NCBI RefSeq assembly: GCF_002836775.1
Contig: NZ_PJAQ01000003.1
Span: 1-64,000, forward strand
Reading direction: 5' to 3'
DNA: 64,000 nucleotides
Source: Colwellia sp. 12G3
GTDB lineage: Bacteria > Pseudomonadota > Gammaproteobacteria > Enterobacterales > Alteromonadaceae
How positions within the stretch are numbered: position 1 is the first letter of the stretch; every line of letters begins with the position of its first letter. The notes beneath the pieces are model-generated. The model was not told where the DNA came from, made no database searches, and was given only the letters and a program-made list of their open reading frames with translations. The position numbers were made by a program, and so were the translations under genes. Of the stretch, positions 44,949-54,797 are shown piece by piece.

Positions 44949-46148
44949 GTGAGTCAAATCGTACAAAAAAATCAAAGCGACGTTATTGAGCTAGCAATAG
45001 AATTAATGTCTAGAGCTTCAGTTACTCCTGAAGATGCTGGTTGTCAAAAACTGATGGCACAGCGGTTAGCAAAGCTCGGTTTTACCAATGAAAGCATGAT
45101 TTTTGCTGATACCACCAACCTTTGGTCTCGCCGTGACAGCACTAATACAAAGAAAGAAGATGACGTAGTCTTTTGTTTTGCTGGTCACACCGATGTGGTT
45201 CCTGCAGGTAATCTTGAACTATGGAATACGCCACCATTTGAGCCAACAATTATTGACGGCATGTTATATGGCCGTGGCGCGTCCGACATGAAGGGTAGTT
45301 TAGCGGCAATGATAGTGGCAACAGAGCGTTTTGTTCAAGACCACCCAGATCATCAAGGTTCTATCACTTATTTAATAACAAGTGATGAAGAAGGACCATT
45401 TATCAATGGCACCACTAAAGTTATTGATACATTAGAAGCTCGTAATGAAAAAATCACTTATTGTATTGTTGGTGAACCCTCAAGTACCCACGCTGTCGGC
45501 GATATCGTAAAAAATGGTCGACGAGGCTCTATTTCGGCTGAAGTAGATATAAAAGGTAAACAAGGCCATGTTGCCTATCCAGAGCATGTGAGAAACCCAA
45601 TTCACTTAGCGATGCCAGCATTAACCGAATTAAGTGAAGTACAATGGGATCAAGGTAATGATTATTTTCCCGCGACCAGCTTTCAGATTTCTAATATTAG
45701 TGCCGGTACTGGTGCTACAAATGTTGTACCTGGCCATATCAACGCCTTATTTAATTTACGTTATAGCACCGAATTAACGGATCAAATTATTGTTGAACAA
45801 GTAGAATCTATCCTTGATAAACATCAACTAGAGTATGATATAAAATGGACTTTTAATGGTAAGCCATTTATTACAGAGCATGTTGACTCAGAGCACGGAT
45901 TTTTAAGCGCCGTTAGCCAAGCAATACTATCGGTGACCGGTAAGGAAACGCAACTATCAACTTCAGGCGGTACATCAGACGGTCGATTCATCGCGCCGAC
46001 AGGAGCACAAGTCATTGAGCTTGGACCATGTAACGCAACTATTCATCAGGTCAATGAATCAGTTTCTTGTGATGATTTAATAAAGCTCGTTGATATTTAC
46101 TATCATTGTTTGGTTAATGTTTTATGCACGCATAAAACGAGTAGTTAG
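44949..46148 (+). CDS. dapE: Succinyl-diaminopimelate desuccinylase
   Basis: This 399-residue M20-family zinc enzyme removes succinate from N-succinyl-LL-diaminopimelate in lysine and cell-wall precursor synthesis. It has [11 protein letters not shown] and [15 protein letters not shown] (metal ligands), [11 protein letters not shown] with the catalytic Glu, and [23 protein letters not shown]. The start is GTG 44949, 8 bases behind GAAGG. The frame opens at 44934, but that reading includes the ribosome-binding site. Confidence 0.96.
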   Translation: MSQIVQKNQSDVIELAIELMSRASVTPEDAGCQKLMAQRLAKLGFTNESMIFADTTNLWSRRDSTNTKKEDDVVFCFAGHTDVVPAGNLELWNTPPFEPTIIDGMLYGRGASDMKGSLAAMIVATERFVQDHPDHQGSITYLITSDEEGPFINGTTKVIDTLEARNEKITYCIVGEPSSTHAVGDIVKNGRRGSISAEVDIKGKQGHVAYPEHVRNPIHLAMPALTELSEVQWDQGNDYFPATSFQISNISAGTGATNVVPGHINALFNLRYSTELTDQIIVEQVESILDKHQLEYDIKWTFNGKPFITEHVDSEHGFLSAVSQAILSVTGKETQLSTSGGTSDGRFIAPTGAQVIELGPCNATIHQVNESVSCDDLIKLVDIYYHCLVNVLCTHKTSS

Positions 46149-46192
46149 TTTTTCTTTTAGTTATTTAATTAGTCATAAGGTTTCATTTAGCA

Positions 46193-46897
46193 ATGCAAAC
46201 TATCAGTCCAGCTCAATTACTGGGTCAAACCGAAGCTCACTTGCACTATGTCAGTGAACGAGTTGCCATTCATCAAGGTATGAAAGACGCCTTTGAACTT
46301 ATGGTAAGCGCAGCTAAAGACGATGCTATAGAACTAAAAATTGCCAGTGGTTTTCGATCATTTGATCGACAACTTATGTTATGGAATAACAAGTTTTCGG
46401 GGAAAACATCGATTAAGAATAGTGCTGGCGACCTTGTATCTTCAAAACACTTATCTCCACTTGAATTAGTACACAGTATTTTACTTTATTCCGCCCTGCC
46501 AGGCGCAAGCCGTCACCATTGGGGTTGTGACATTGATATTTACGCGCCCAATTTATTAGCTAAAGATTATCAGCTACAACTTGAACCATTTGAATACAGT
46601 GAACAAGGGCCTTTAGCGAAATTATCCGCTTGGCTTGTTAAACACGCGCACCAGTTCGGTTTTTATTTCCCTTATGCACGTTTTCAAGGCGGCGTTGCCA
46701 AAGAGCCATGGCATTTATCTTACTGGCCGTTAGCTCAACAATACCAACAAGCTTTTGATGTTGAATTGTTAACACAAACACTAAATAAAAGCGCCATATT
46801 AGGTAAGCAAGCCATTATTGAAAATATAGATGACATTGCAAAGCGCTATATTAACAATGTTTGTAATGCACCAACAAATGTTATACTGCCTAAATAA
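46193..46897 (+). CDS. M15 family D,D-carboxypeptidase
   Basis: This 234-residue protein of the VanY/M15B type has SGFRSFDRQLMLWN, SRHHWGCDIDIYAP with zinc ligands His and Asp, and EPWHLSYWP with the catalytic Glu and last zinc His. It should trim D-alanine from peptidoglycan peptides. No signal peptide is visible, which is unusual for this role, so it may act on cytoplasmic precursors or be exported in another way. It lies 44 bases after dapE, so the two are probably cotranscribed. Confidence 0.88.
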   Translation: MQTISPAQLLGQTEAHLHYVSERVAIHQGMKDAFELMVSAAKDDAIELKIASGFRSFDRQLMLWNNKFSGKTSIKNSAGDLVSSKHLSPLELVHSILLYSALPGASRHHWGCDIDIYAPNLLAKDYQLQLEPFEYSEQGPLAKLSAWLVKHAHQFGFYFPYARFQGGVAKEPWHLSYWPLAQQYQQAFDVELLTQTLNKSAILGKQAIIENIDDIAKRYINNVCNAPTNVILPK

Positions 46898-47155
46898 CCT
46901 GAACTTCGGATAAGCGAATTTGCCCAATAACGCTATTTAAGCGCCTATCAGCGTTATTTTCACTCCCAATAACCAGTTATTGGTTTGTAAAAATATCTTA
47001 ATAGACACTTAAATTACGTCACTGGAACTTTAAGTTACTTTGTTCACCTAACTTCAATAAGTTACAAAACTCTTATCCAAACCTCAGGTTAAATAGTCAT
47101 CCTAGTATACGAATTTTAGCGAATTAACTTCACCAACTTACCAAGAGGCACCCCA

Positions 47156-47350
47156 ATGGATAATTGGTTAGCTATTTTTATGATAGTGATAACAGTCGTT
47201 ATTATCATAGGAAATTTGAGTACATTTCAAAAAAGCTCAAAGCAACGAATGCGTAAAAAAAGTTTAAACGACCGCGAAGAAACACTACCCAGAACTCATA
47301 AAAGTGCTCATAAAATGGATCCTATCGACAAAAAACACCTCAATAAATAG
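47156..47350 (+). CDS. DUF2897-like small membrane protein
   Basis: This 64-residue protein has one N-terminal transmembrane helix (about residues 4-22) followed by a basic polar tail (SSKQRMRKKSLNDREE). The pattern and position after dapE resemble DUF2897 proteins of Shewanella and relatives. AGAGG is found upstream of ATG 47156. The function is unknown. The 258 bases before it hold no gene. Confidence 0.6.
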   Translation: MDNWLAIFMIVITVVIIIGNLSTFQKSSKQRMRKKSLNDREETLPRTHKSAHKMDPIDKKHLNK

Positions 47351-47358
47351 TAAAATTA

Positions 47359-47399
47359 AGATATAAAAAAACTCCATCTAGTGGAGTTTTTTTATATCT
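47359..47399. terminator. Terminator after the DUF2897-like gene
   Basis: AGATATAAAAAAACTCCA and TGGAGTTTTTTTATATCT form a perfect extended palindrome with a loop of about 5 bases. It lies 10 bases before the MITE begins. Confidence 0.85.
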
Positions 47400-47408
47400 G
47401 TAACGTTA

Positions 47409-47722
47409 TATACCCGTTCCACTTGAAGATGCAGGATTCAGCTGGAATTATAAACGCCTTTAGGCAAGGCATTGATTGAAGAGAATAGTTATTCTATTGT
47501 CGAAATTAATAACGCAGTATAAAGCGTTTATAAACCAGCCCTTCGGGGAAAACTGAGCAAACCATATTCGTCGTTACATTTGTTTTTAAGGACGCTACAT
47601 GGATGTAGCTTGCTAGAGAATGCAGGAGCATATTCTCCTGAATAACCATTAACAAAAAATGTGCCTTGATTATGACTCGCTCAGGTTTCCTGAAACGAGC
47701 ATCTTCAAGTGGAGCGGGTATA
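47409..47722. mobile_element. MITE, family 1, copy B
   Basis: This 314-bp element has the same terminal inverted repeats as the element at 8783 (TATACCCGTTCCACTTGAAG...), and a nearly identical body in the opposite orientation. It holds an extra block of about 49 bp (47593-47641) with a GAGAATGCAGGAGCATATTC sequence that copy A lacks. No transposase is encoded; the open frame at 47506-47736 is incidental. It sits in the gap between the DUF2897-like gene and bamC. Confidence 0.87.
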
Positions 47723-47776
47723 TACCTAAACCACATGGATATATTTAGGTATATACATTAACTAAATTAATCAATG

Positions 47777-48946
47777 TTAGAAAACATTTCTAAACGATAA
47801 ACCTTTTTCTATTACAGGGAAAATTCTTTCTAATGTTTCAAGTGGCAATGGCTCACCGGCAGCATTATAAATGGTTACCGCAGTCTTATGGCCAACTTCG
47901 TCAAGCGGTGCTAATACAAATTGATAATTGGCATCATTGACATCAACCACAGGTACATCATCGCCCCAAATACTGTCCCATATACTGGTATCTGGCTTAA
48001 CAAAGTCTACATAATAAATCTTTTTCTCTTCATTGAGGTCGGTAATAGTAAAGCCATTGTTTTCAAAGAATAATGGCATGTTACCCCATAAATCGTCTAA
48101 GCCCATCTCAACTACATAAGCGGGCTCTTCTACATTATTTTTACCTAAAGTCACGAGTTTCTGATTCGCACGAGTTAAGCGATCCGCACGTTGCTGAATA
48201 CGGTAGTTATAATCAACGGCAGCTATTAACTCATTAAGCATCGCTTTTTCTGCGCGCTGCTTATCAATAGGATCCATTGTTTTACTGCCGCCTTTCTCAT
48301 CTGTTTGAATAAAATCAACTAATGAAACCCGCAATGAAACACTTCGCCCATGAGGTTTAGCAAGTAATTGGTAACGAAAGCGCAAACTCTTAGAGAATTG
48401 AATATCAGTGAAGATCCAACCAACATCAATTTCATTGTGATACCAATCCGACTCTATGATGGCCGTTTTAATACCCTCACGTTTGATACTCGTTTCTTTT
48501 AAACTGGTCGCCCCTTCAATAACTTTACTTAAGGTAACTTCCGTATCTTCCTCAATGTACTTATAGGTGATTTTGTCTTCATCTAACTGTTCTTTAACAA
48601 CCCTTTCGATAAATTCCAATAAATTTTTATCTTCCAATACCTTATCAAACCAAATAATAGCAATACCTGATTCATCAACAACACGTGAAGAGGCAGCAAC
48701 AGGCATCACTAAAGAAGGTGCTCTTATATCCATGTCCTTACCAACAGGACCTTGATGGTTAATCTTATTGGTGACGAAAAAGTCTTTAGATTGTTTTGGT
48801 TTATTTAAATTAGCAGGAATAACGAGATCGTTAGCTTCTGGTTTATGCTGATAATCAAAACTACCTTGTGCTTGTTTATTATTAACAGAACTACAAGCTG
48901 TTAGTGATAAGGCTAACAGTGATAAATAAAATGCTCTACAACTCAT
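47777..48946 (-). CDS. bamC: Outer membrane protein assembly lipoprotein BamC
   Basis: This 389-residue lipoprotein (lipobox LSLTAC, Cys18) belongs to the BAM complex that inserts beta-barrel proteins. The long unstructured region after Cys is followed by two helix-grip domains; FWFD-like IAIIWFDKVLEDKN, ESDWYHNEIDVGWIFTDIQ and the C-terminal YQFVLAPLDEVGHKTAVTIYN are typical. In E. coli dapA lies directly before bamC, but here the 216 bases upstream hold no gene. Confidence 0.92.
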   Translation of the reverse strand: MSCRAFYLSLLALSLTACSSVNNKQAQGSFDYQHKPEANDLVIPANLNKPKQSKDFFVTNKINHQGPVGKDMDIRAPSLVMPVAASSRVVDESGIAIIWFDKVLEDKNLLEFIERVVKEQLDEDKITYKYIEEDTEVTLSKVIEGATSLKETSIKREGIKTAIIESDWYHNEIDVGWIFTDIQFSKSLRFRYQLLAKPHGRSVSLRVSLVDFIQTDEKGGSKTMDPIDKQRAEKAMLNELIAAVDYNYRIQQRADRLTRANQKLVTLGKNNVEEPAYVVEMGLDDLWGNMPLFFENNGFTITDLNEEKKIYYVDFVKPDTSIWDSIWGDDVPVVDVNDANYQFVLAPLDEVGHKTAVTIYNAAGEPLPLETLERIFPVIEKGLSFRNVF

Positions 48947-49162
48947 TAAAACTCCTGTGGCTTAGGTTATTGATAGTCAAAACCCTCTAAGCTCACTAAA
49001 AAATACTAAAAAAATTTGATATAAGACAGGGCTAATATTGCGCCCCATGGTACTTGGCTGATTTTACAAACACAAGTTATATGACCACAAAAATGTAAGA
49101 TGATTCCAACTTTAATCGTGATCAGTTACAATGCGTCTTTCTTGACAACTTAGGCGCAATGA

Positions 49163-49690
49163 ATGTCAAAGTATTTAGTACTAACAGCAATGGGATCGGA
49201 CCGAACTGGTTGTGTTAGTGAATTAACTAAATTAGCAAGTGAATGTGAATGTAATATATTAGACAGTCGGATGGCCATTTTTGGCTCTGAGTTTACCTTC
49301 ATTATGTTACTTACTGGTGATACTAGGGCAATTAATAGGGTTGAAGCTAGAATACCTAAACTTGCTCATAGTTTAGATTTAATCACCATGATGAAGCGCA
49401 CTTCTGGTCACAGAACTTTTGACTTAGTAAAGCATTACCGAGCAGAATATTCTGGCATAGACCAACCAGGCATTCTAAAATCAATGACCGCCTTTTTTGC
49501 CACACGTAAAATAGACATATCTTCGTTAAAGTCGGAAATAGATCCGAAAACCAATTATATGAGCGCCAACATATTGTTTGCTTTAACCGAAAAAATTAGT
49601 ATCGATGAACTAGAGCATGACTTCTTAGAACTCTGTCAACAAACCGATGTACAAGGTTTTATCAAAAAAGCTAATGCTAATTTATTATAA
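49163..49690 (+). CDS. gcvR: Glycine cleavage system transcriptional repressor GcvR
   Basis: This 175-residue protein is built of two ACT domains: YLVLTAMGSDRTGCVSELTKLA at the start and YRAEYSGIDQPGILKSMTAFFATRKIDI in the second half. GcvR binds GcvA to repress the glycine cleavage genes when glycine is low. bcp follows on the same strand, a conserved pair in gammaproteobacteria. It is divergent from bamC. Confidence 0.93.
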   Translation: MSKYLVLTAMGSDRTGCVSELTKLASECECNILDSRMAIFGSEFTFIMLLTGDTRAINRVEARIPKLAHSLDLITMMKRTSGHRTFDLVKHYRAEYSGIDQPGILKSMTAFFATRKIDISSLKSEIDPKTNYMSANILFALTEKISIDELEHDFLELCQQTDVQGFIKKANANLL

Positions 49691-49728
49691 TTAGCGTGCC
49701 TTTAATAACAAATAAAAGTGACCTTATT

Positions 49729-50205
49729 ATGAATACATTAAACGTTGGTGATACCGCACCACTATTTACCCTAAACAATGAAAACGATGAATCAATATCA
49801 TTAGCTGATTACCTAGGTAAAAAACAAGTGCTGGTATATTTTTATCCTAAAGCGATGACCCCTGGCTGTACGGTACAAGCACAAGGCTTACGTGATATAA
49901 AAACTGAACTTACCCAATTAAACACGGTTGTGTTTGGTATCAGTCCTGATGAAGTAAAACGCTTAACTAAATTCTGCGAACGTGATGAGCTAAACTTCTC
50001 ACTTTTATCTGATGTTGATCACCAAGTCGCTGATCAATTTGGTGTTTGGGGTTTAAAGAAATTCATGGGTAAAGAATACGATGGCATTCATCGTTTAAGC
50101 TTTTTGATTGGTATTGATGGAAAAATCAGTCATGTTTTTAATAAATTTAAAACTAAAGAGCATCATGAAGTTGTTTTAGCTGTATTAAATGAATTAAGTC
50201 AGTAG
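49729..50205 (+). CDS. bcp: Thioredoxin-dependent thiol peroxidase Bcp
   Basis: This 158-residue atypical peroxiredoxin reduces peroxides. The peroxidatic cysteine is in TPGCTVQAQGLRD. The E. coli enzyme has a second, resolving cysteine five residues later (CTVQACGLRD); here that position is Gln, so it would work with a one-Cys mechanism or an external thiol. GISPDEVKRL, NFSLLSDVDHQVADQFGVWG and KEYDGIHRLSFLI complete the family signature. The start is ATG 49729; the frame extends to 49696. Confidence 0.93.
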   Translation: MNTLNVGDTAPLFTLNNENDESISLADYLGKKQVLVYFYPKAMTPGCTVQAQGLRDIKTELTQLNTVVFGISPDEVKRLTKFCERDELNFSLLSDVDHQVADQFGVWGLKKFMGKEYDGIHRLSFLIGIDGKISHVFNKFKTKEHHEVVLAVLNELSQ

Positions 50206-50218
50206 CTTAATAAGTAAT

Positions 50219-50260
50219 AAAAAAGCCCTAAGCTAAGTAATATTAGCTTAGGGCTTTTTT
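50219..50260. terminator. Terminator of gcvR-bcp
   Basis: AAAAAAGCCCTAAGCTAA and TTAGCTTAGGGCTTTTTT form a perfect 18-bp stem with a 6-nt loop, 13 bases after the bcp stop. Confidence 0.9.
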
Positions 50261-50320
50261 AATGTAAATGAGCGAAGATAGTGAGTGATTTTGCTATTAA
50301 TTAGTAATAGTAACCATGTA

Positions 50321-50632
50321 ATACCAAGTTGATTAAGTTCTTTCCCACTCAGCGAGAATTAAAAGGCTTAGAGGCAAGGCATTGATTGAGATAATGGTTA
50401 TTCAGGAGAATATGCTCCTGCATTCTCTAAGAACACCATCCATGTAGCGTCCTTATCAAAATCAATAACGCAGCATGTAAACCTTTTAAACTCGCCCTCT
50501 GGGAGCTTTCTCGATGTCCACTAACATCGTTAAGTTTATTTGATTTAGAATGACTAAATCGAAACAAATTTTCCTTGTTATTGAACATCGAGCAGAGCTC
50601 TGAGTTGGGAAGAAATTTAATCAAATTGGTAT
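50321..50632. mobile_element. MITE, family 2
   Basis: This 312-bp non-coding element has imperfect terminal inverted repeats: ATACCAAGTTGATTAAGTTC on the left and the complement of ATACCAATTTGATTAAATTT on the right, each continuing into CTTCCCA-type sequence. The ends differ from the family 1 elements, but internal blocks are shared: AGGCAAGGCATTGATTGA, ATTCAGGAGAATATGCTCCT, CATCCATGTAGCGTC and AATAACGCAG. No transposase is present. It fills the gap between bcp and mgsA. Confidence 0.8.
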
Positions 50633-50679
50633 AAATAGAAAATAATTTTTTCAGTAACTTTGTTCAGTGTTAGTGGGGA

Positions 50680-51144
50680 TTACTTAGTACGGTCAGCGAG
50701 ATAAGCAGCATAGTCTGGAATTTCAATCGCACTTTCTTGAGTCATTAGCGCAGAGTCCATAAGAAAGTTGGCCGTTGATTTATTCGTCGCTACAGGAATA
50801 TTCCAAACAGCAGCTAATCTTAACAACGCTTTCACATCAGGATCATGGGGTACCGCATCTAACGGGTCCCAGAAAAAAATCATCACATCAATCTCGCCTT
50901 CTGCGATTAACGCACCCAGCTGTTGATCACCACCCATTGGCCCGGAAAACAAACATTTTACCGGTAAGCCAATCGCCGAACTTAATAAAGTACCCGTGGT
51001 ACCGGTAGCAAATAAATGGTGATACTTTAAATCATCACTTCGTTTCTGTGCCCAAGCAATTAAGTCCGCTTTTTTATTATCATGGGCAACAAGTGCCATG
51101 CGCTTATGTGCAGGCATCAGCCTTTGGGTGTACATTAATTCCAT
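50680..51144 (-). CDS. mgsA: Methylglyoxal synthase
   Basis: This 154-residue enzyme turns dihydroxyacetone phosphate into methylglyoxal and phosphate. It has [64 protein letters not shown] (catalytic Asp and His) and NKSTANF. The start is ATG 51144, directly behind AAGGAAG; an open frame to 51216 overlaps the perM gene. It lies 10 bases after perM and is probably in the same transcript. Confidence 0.96.
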   Translation of the reverse strand: MELMYTQRLMPAHKRMALVAHDNKKADLIAWAQKRSDDLKYHHLFATGTTGTLLSSAIGLPVKCLFSGPMGGDQQLGALIAEGEIDVMIFFWDPLDAVPHDPDVKALLRLAAVWNIPVATNKSTANFLMDSALMTQESAIEIPDYAAYLADRTK

Positions 51145-51154
51145 GTTACTTCCT

Positions 51155-52243
51155 TTAAACCTTCTCTGATTGGGCTGCAATAGCATCTTCTGATTCAGGT
51201 ATTGTTGGCCAGGCATTGATTACCGCCTTGACGAGCGTCGCTAGGGGGATTGCAAAAAACACCCCCCAGAACCCCCATAAACCGCCAAAAAATATTACTG
51301 CGATTATAATAACAACAGGGTGTAAATTAACGGCCTCAGAAAAAAGTAACGGCACAATAACATTGCCATCCAATGCCTGGATTATTCCGTAAGCAAGCAT
51401 AACGTAGCCAAACTCACTGCTAAGTCCAAATTGAAAAAGTGCTACCAGCATAACCGGTAGGGTTACAACAGTCGCGCCTACATAAGGAACAAGTACCGAC
51501 AAACCAACTAAAACGCCAAGTAGTAAGGCATATTGTAAATCAAGGAACATAAAAGCAATCGTTGTTGATGTGCCAACGATAAGAATTTCAATCACTTTTC
51601 CACGAATATAATTCAGAATCTGCTGGTTCATTTCTTGGCTTACCTTAATAGCCATACGGCGTTCTTTAGGCAGGAAATGCGTAATACTACTCATTAATTC
51701 AGTTTTATCTTTCAAAAAGAAAAATACCATTAGCGGTACAAGAATTAAATAAACCATTAAGGCGACAATGTCAGAAATTGAGTTTAATGAAGCTTTTAAT
51801 GCCACTTGCCCCCATTCAAGTAAATTATCATTAACCATAACAATAAAACTTTCAATCTGGGAGACTTGCACAAAGTCAGGGTATTTTTCAGGCAAGGTCA
51901 ATAAATACCCTTGCCCTTGCGTGATCATATGAGGAACTTCTTGCAATAAATTACTGCTTTGTTTCCAAATAATAGGCATTAACCCTAATACAGCCAATAA
52001 AGAAAACCCTAAAAAAGTGACTACAACCACTATTGTTGCACTAGAACGGGACATTGAACTATTCATGAGCTTATTTACCGGAAGATCTAATAAAAAAGCT
52101 AAAGCTATTGCGACAAATACCGGCATAAGTAAACTACTAAATAAAGCAATAAACAGTGCAATACAGATTAAAATTACGACTAAAGTGACCGCGTGCGGGT
52201 CTGAGAATTTACGGGTATACCAATCACTAAATAATTTAAACAT
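51155..52243 (-). CDS. perM: AI-2E family transporter, PerM-like
   Basis: This 362-residue membrane protein of the AI-2E/PerM (UPF0118) family has about eight predicted helices. The family signature is visible in the [22 protein letters not shown]-terminus (here [16 protein letters not shown]) and in [32 protein letters not shown]. The transported substrate is not known. It lies between a TusA-like gene and mgsA, with short gaps that suggest one operon. Confidence 0.9.
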   Translation of the reverse strand: MFKLFSDWYTRKFSDPHAVTLVVILICIALFIALFSSLLMPVFVAIALAFLLDLPVNKLMNSSMSRSSATIVVVVTFLGFSLLAVLGLMPIIWKQSSNLLQEVPHMITQGQGYLLTLPEKYPDFVQVSQIESFIVMVNDNLLEWGQVALKASLNSISDIVALMVYLILVPLMVFFFLKDKTELMSSITHFLPKERRMAIKVSQEMNQQILNYIRGKVIEILIVGTSTTIAFMFLDLQYALLLGVLVGLSVLVPYVGATVVTLPVMLVALFQFGLSSEFGYVMLAYGIIQALDGNVIVPLLFSEAVNLHPVVIIIAVIFFGGLWGFWGVFFAIPLATLVKAVINAWPTIPESEDAIAAQSEKV

Positions 52244-52266
52244 AACGACCTATTTTTAATTTTTGC

Positions 52267-52497
52267 TCAGTTTGATTTGCATGCATTGACCTTTATCTCG
52301 ACAATGCCACTATCAATTGCATTTTCTCGATAAGAATAGCCCTGTTTATCTAACAATTTTGGAATATCATTTATAGAGCCGATATCATCAATGGTAATTA
52401 TACATTGATCCCCATCATGCATTTTTTTTAGTAATAAACGTAACTTGACTAAAGGCACAGGACATTTCTCTCCTCTACCATCATATTTATAAATCAT
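52267..52497 (-). CDS. TusA/SirA family sulfur carrier-like protein
   Basis: This 76-residue protein has the family motif CPVPLVK with Cys12, then LLKKMHDGDQCIITIDD and a C-terminal strand. TusA-family proteins carry persulfide for tRNA thiolation, molybdopterin and other paths. The last strand and the NACKSN end differ from TusA of E. coli, so it may be a YedF-like paralogue. It starts the probable operon with perM and mgsA. Confidence 0.85.
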   Translation of the reverse strand: MIYKYDGRGEKCPVPLVKLRLLLKKMHDGDQCIITIDDIGSINDIPKLLDKQGYSYRENAIDSGIVEIKVNACKSN

Positions 52498-52632
52498 ATA
52501 ATATTAAAACTTCGCTTTAGTTTAATTCACTAATTTGCGACAATTAATCCATTGTACTAATTCAAGTTATCATAGCCTACCTCTATGATTAAGTCTTATG
52601 TAAATCAACTTATTGCTAGGAATATTAATTAA

Positions 52633-53232
52633 ATGAGTTCATTAAGCCCCAAAGCTAACTTAAAAGAAATTAATGCGTATAAAAAGAAAATTAATTGGGG
52701 AGATGTTTCCGCGTTGTATCATCTGTTTTCTTCATCTTTAGGTGATTTAGATGGCATACTCACCCATGGATTTGATAGTCCTTATAAACAGATTTTAAAT
52801 CCAAACGCCTGGAATTTAGATCTGTTAGGTGCAAGTAAAAGTGCTGATGGTAGTATCCAAGTAAAAAACAAACCACAGATTAGCTTACGGCATGAATTTA
52901 ATGACATGGGCTACGAGCTGCATTGTTATCCTGTTATTGATGGTGAAATTGTCAGTCAAAATATGATAAATAAAGGCAACTGCCCTTTTAATCAATGGTT
53001 ACCTGAAAAAATGCAAATGCTCTTTCGTATTAATAGCTTAGTAGCCTTCTCCATCCATTGTTTTCAACAAGGTGATGAAGCCGATATCGCGCTGTTAAAA
53101 TTCGCGCACTATAAAGTTGAACAATTAATTACATTATTAAGCGAATCTTTCCAAATTATTACGGTCAAAAGTTATAGTATTGCCGAGTTTTATCAAGAAA
53201 TAGCAAAAAGAAATGGTAATATCCTTACCTAA
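52633..53232 (+). CDS. Hypothetical protein
   Basis: This 199-residue soluble protein of unrecognised family has a polar N-terminus, a central beta-rich region (ISLRHEFNDMGYELHCYPVID) and a helical C-terminus. No signal peptide, membrane helix or catalytic motif is visible. It lies between the tusA-like gene (divergent) and bepA, with a gap of 59 bases to bepA. Base composition is like that of its neighbours. Confidence 0.6.
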   Translation: MSSLSPKANLKEINAYKKKINWGDVSALYHLFSSSLGDLDGILTHGFDSPYKQILNPNAWNLDLLGASKSADGSIQVKNKPQISLRHEFNDMGYELHCYPVIDGEIVSQNMINKGNCPFNQWLPEKMQMLFRINSLVAFSIHCFQQGDEADIALLKFAHYKVEQLITLLSESFQIITVKSYSIAEFYQEIAKRNGNILT

Positions 53233-53291
53233 TAAGCCTAAGTAAGCTTAGCCACGCAAGTATATTTCAATTATGACCCTAGGATGTAATA

Positions 53292-54761
53292 TTGTTTAAT
53301 CTCAAACCCATGCTTACTGCCTTGTTATTAACATTAAGTATTGCTACAGCAACTAGTTTTAATGCTAGCGCCGTTGATACCCATAACAATAAAAATAAAT
53401 TACCCGATATAGGTATTTCTGGTTTCAGCGTATTATCAACTGATAAAGAGCTACAAATTGGTCAAGCGATGATGCGTCAATTACGTGCTTCACAACCACT
53501 CGTGCAAGACCCTGTATTGATTGAATACATAAATCATTTAGGTAATAGCTTAGTGAAAAATGCTCAAGGGGTTAATTATGCTTTTGAGTTTTTCCTGATC
53601 AATAATAACGAGCTGAACGCATTCGCCTTTTTTGGTGGCCATGTAGGTATTCATAGTGGCTTAATTACTACGGCTGACACCGAAAGTGAGTTAGCTTCTG
53701 TTATTGCCCATGAAATTTCTCACGTTACCCAGCGCCATTTAGCACGTCGCCTCGAATCGCAAAGCCAAACCCAAAGCTTAACCATGGCGGCAATGCTTTC
53801 TAGTGTTTTACTTACTTTAGTCAATCCAACGGTTGGCATGGCCGCGCTAACTGCAAGTATGGCGGTAACTCAACAAGCTAGTATTAACTACACTCGTGGT
53901 AATGAAAAAGAAGCTGACCGAGTCGGTATTGCCTTGCTAGCCAGTAGTGATTTTGATCCCCAAGGTGCGGCAAGCTTTTTTAGCAAAATGTCTGCGAAAT
54001 ATCGTTATGCTAGCAAACCACCTGCCATGTTACTTACCCATCCACTACCAGAATCGCGTATAGCCGATGCTCGACAACGTGCATTAAATTATCCAGCAAG
54101 ACCTTTACCTCCAAGTCTAGATTTCGAACTAACTAAAGCTAGATTAAAAGCTCGATACCAAGGCGATGCCAAATCAAATATCAGCTTTTTTAAGCAACAA
54201 TTATCTAAAAAACGCTACACTATCAAGGCCGCGGCTCAATATGGTTTAGCCTTAGCCTATTTTGAAAACAAACAAACGACTGACGCTTTGCAATTATTAG
54301 AGCACTTAAGGTTAAATGATAAAAATAATTTATTTTATGTCGATGCGTTAACTGATGTTTATATAGCAAATAATCAAGCCACTAAAGCGATTAAGATGCT
54401 TGAGCAATTAAACTTATTTATGCCTAACAATCAAGTAGTGAGTTTAAACTATGCCAACGCACTCCTCACAGTTAAAGAGTATGATCTTGCAGCACAAATA
54501 TTACAGGACTTTTTATTAGTCAATCCTGGCAACTTTATCGCTTATGATATATTAACCACATTATATCGGTCTCAAGAGAAAACCGGTTTAATGCATATGA
54601 GTAAAGCTGAAGTATTTGCTTTACTTGGGGCATACCCAAAAGCAGTCGATGAATTACAAACCAGTTATACCTTTCTTGAAGAGCAGCCTTTAATGCAAAA
54701 AAGAGTGAAGGCCCGTATCTTACAATTACAAGAACAAGAAAATCGTTTAAAACGTTTATAA
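53292..54761 (+). CDS. bepA: Beta-barrel assembly-enhancing protease BepA
   Basis: This 489-residue periplasmic M48 protease with TPR repeats degrades or matures misassembled outer-membrane proteins such as LptD. It has a signal peptide (LTALLLTLSIATATSFNASA), the zinc motif HEISH near residues 141-145, the third ligand in NEKEADRVGI, and TPR-like helices from about residue 300 to the end. The start is TTG 53292 with AGGA 7 bases upstream. yfgD-type arsC follows, as in E. coli. Confidence 0.95.
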   Translation: MFNLKPMLTALLLTLSIATATSFNASAVDTHNNKNKLPDIGISGFSVLSTDKELQIGQAMMRQLRASQPLVQDPVLIEYINHLGNSLVKNAQGVNYAFEFFLINNNELNAFAFFGGHVGIHSGLITTADTESELASVIAHEISHVTQRHLARRLESQSQTQSLTMAAMLSSVLLTLVNPTVGMAALTASMAVTQQASINYTRGNEKEADRVGIALLASSDFDPQGAASFFSKMSAKYRYASKPPAMLLTHPLPESRIADARQRALNYPARPLPPSLDFELTKARLKARYQGDAKSNISFFKQQLSKKRYTIKAAAQYGLALAYFENKQTTDALQLLEHLRLNDKNNLFYVDALTDVYIANNQATKAIKMLEQLNLFMPNNQVVSLNYANALLTVKEYDLAAQILQDFLLVNPGNFIAYDILTTLYRSQEKTGLMHMSKAEVFALLGAYPKAVDELQTSYTFLEEQPLMQKRVKARILQLQEQENRLKRL

Positions 54762-54797
54762 CCTTTTTATTACCGGTAAATTACCAAAGGACAACCA

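Noticed and set aside
47506..47736. 76-residue frame on the minus strand inside the MITE
   Set aside because: It lies wholly within repeat sequence, crosses the terminal repeat and is broken in the other copy.
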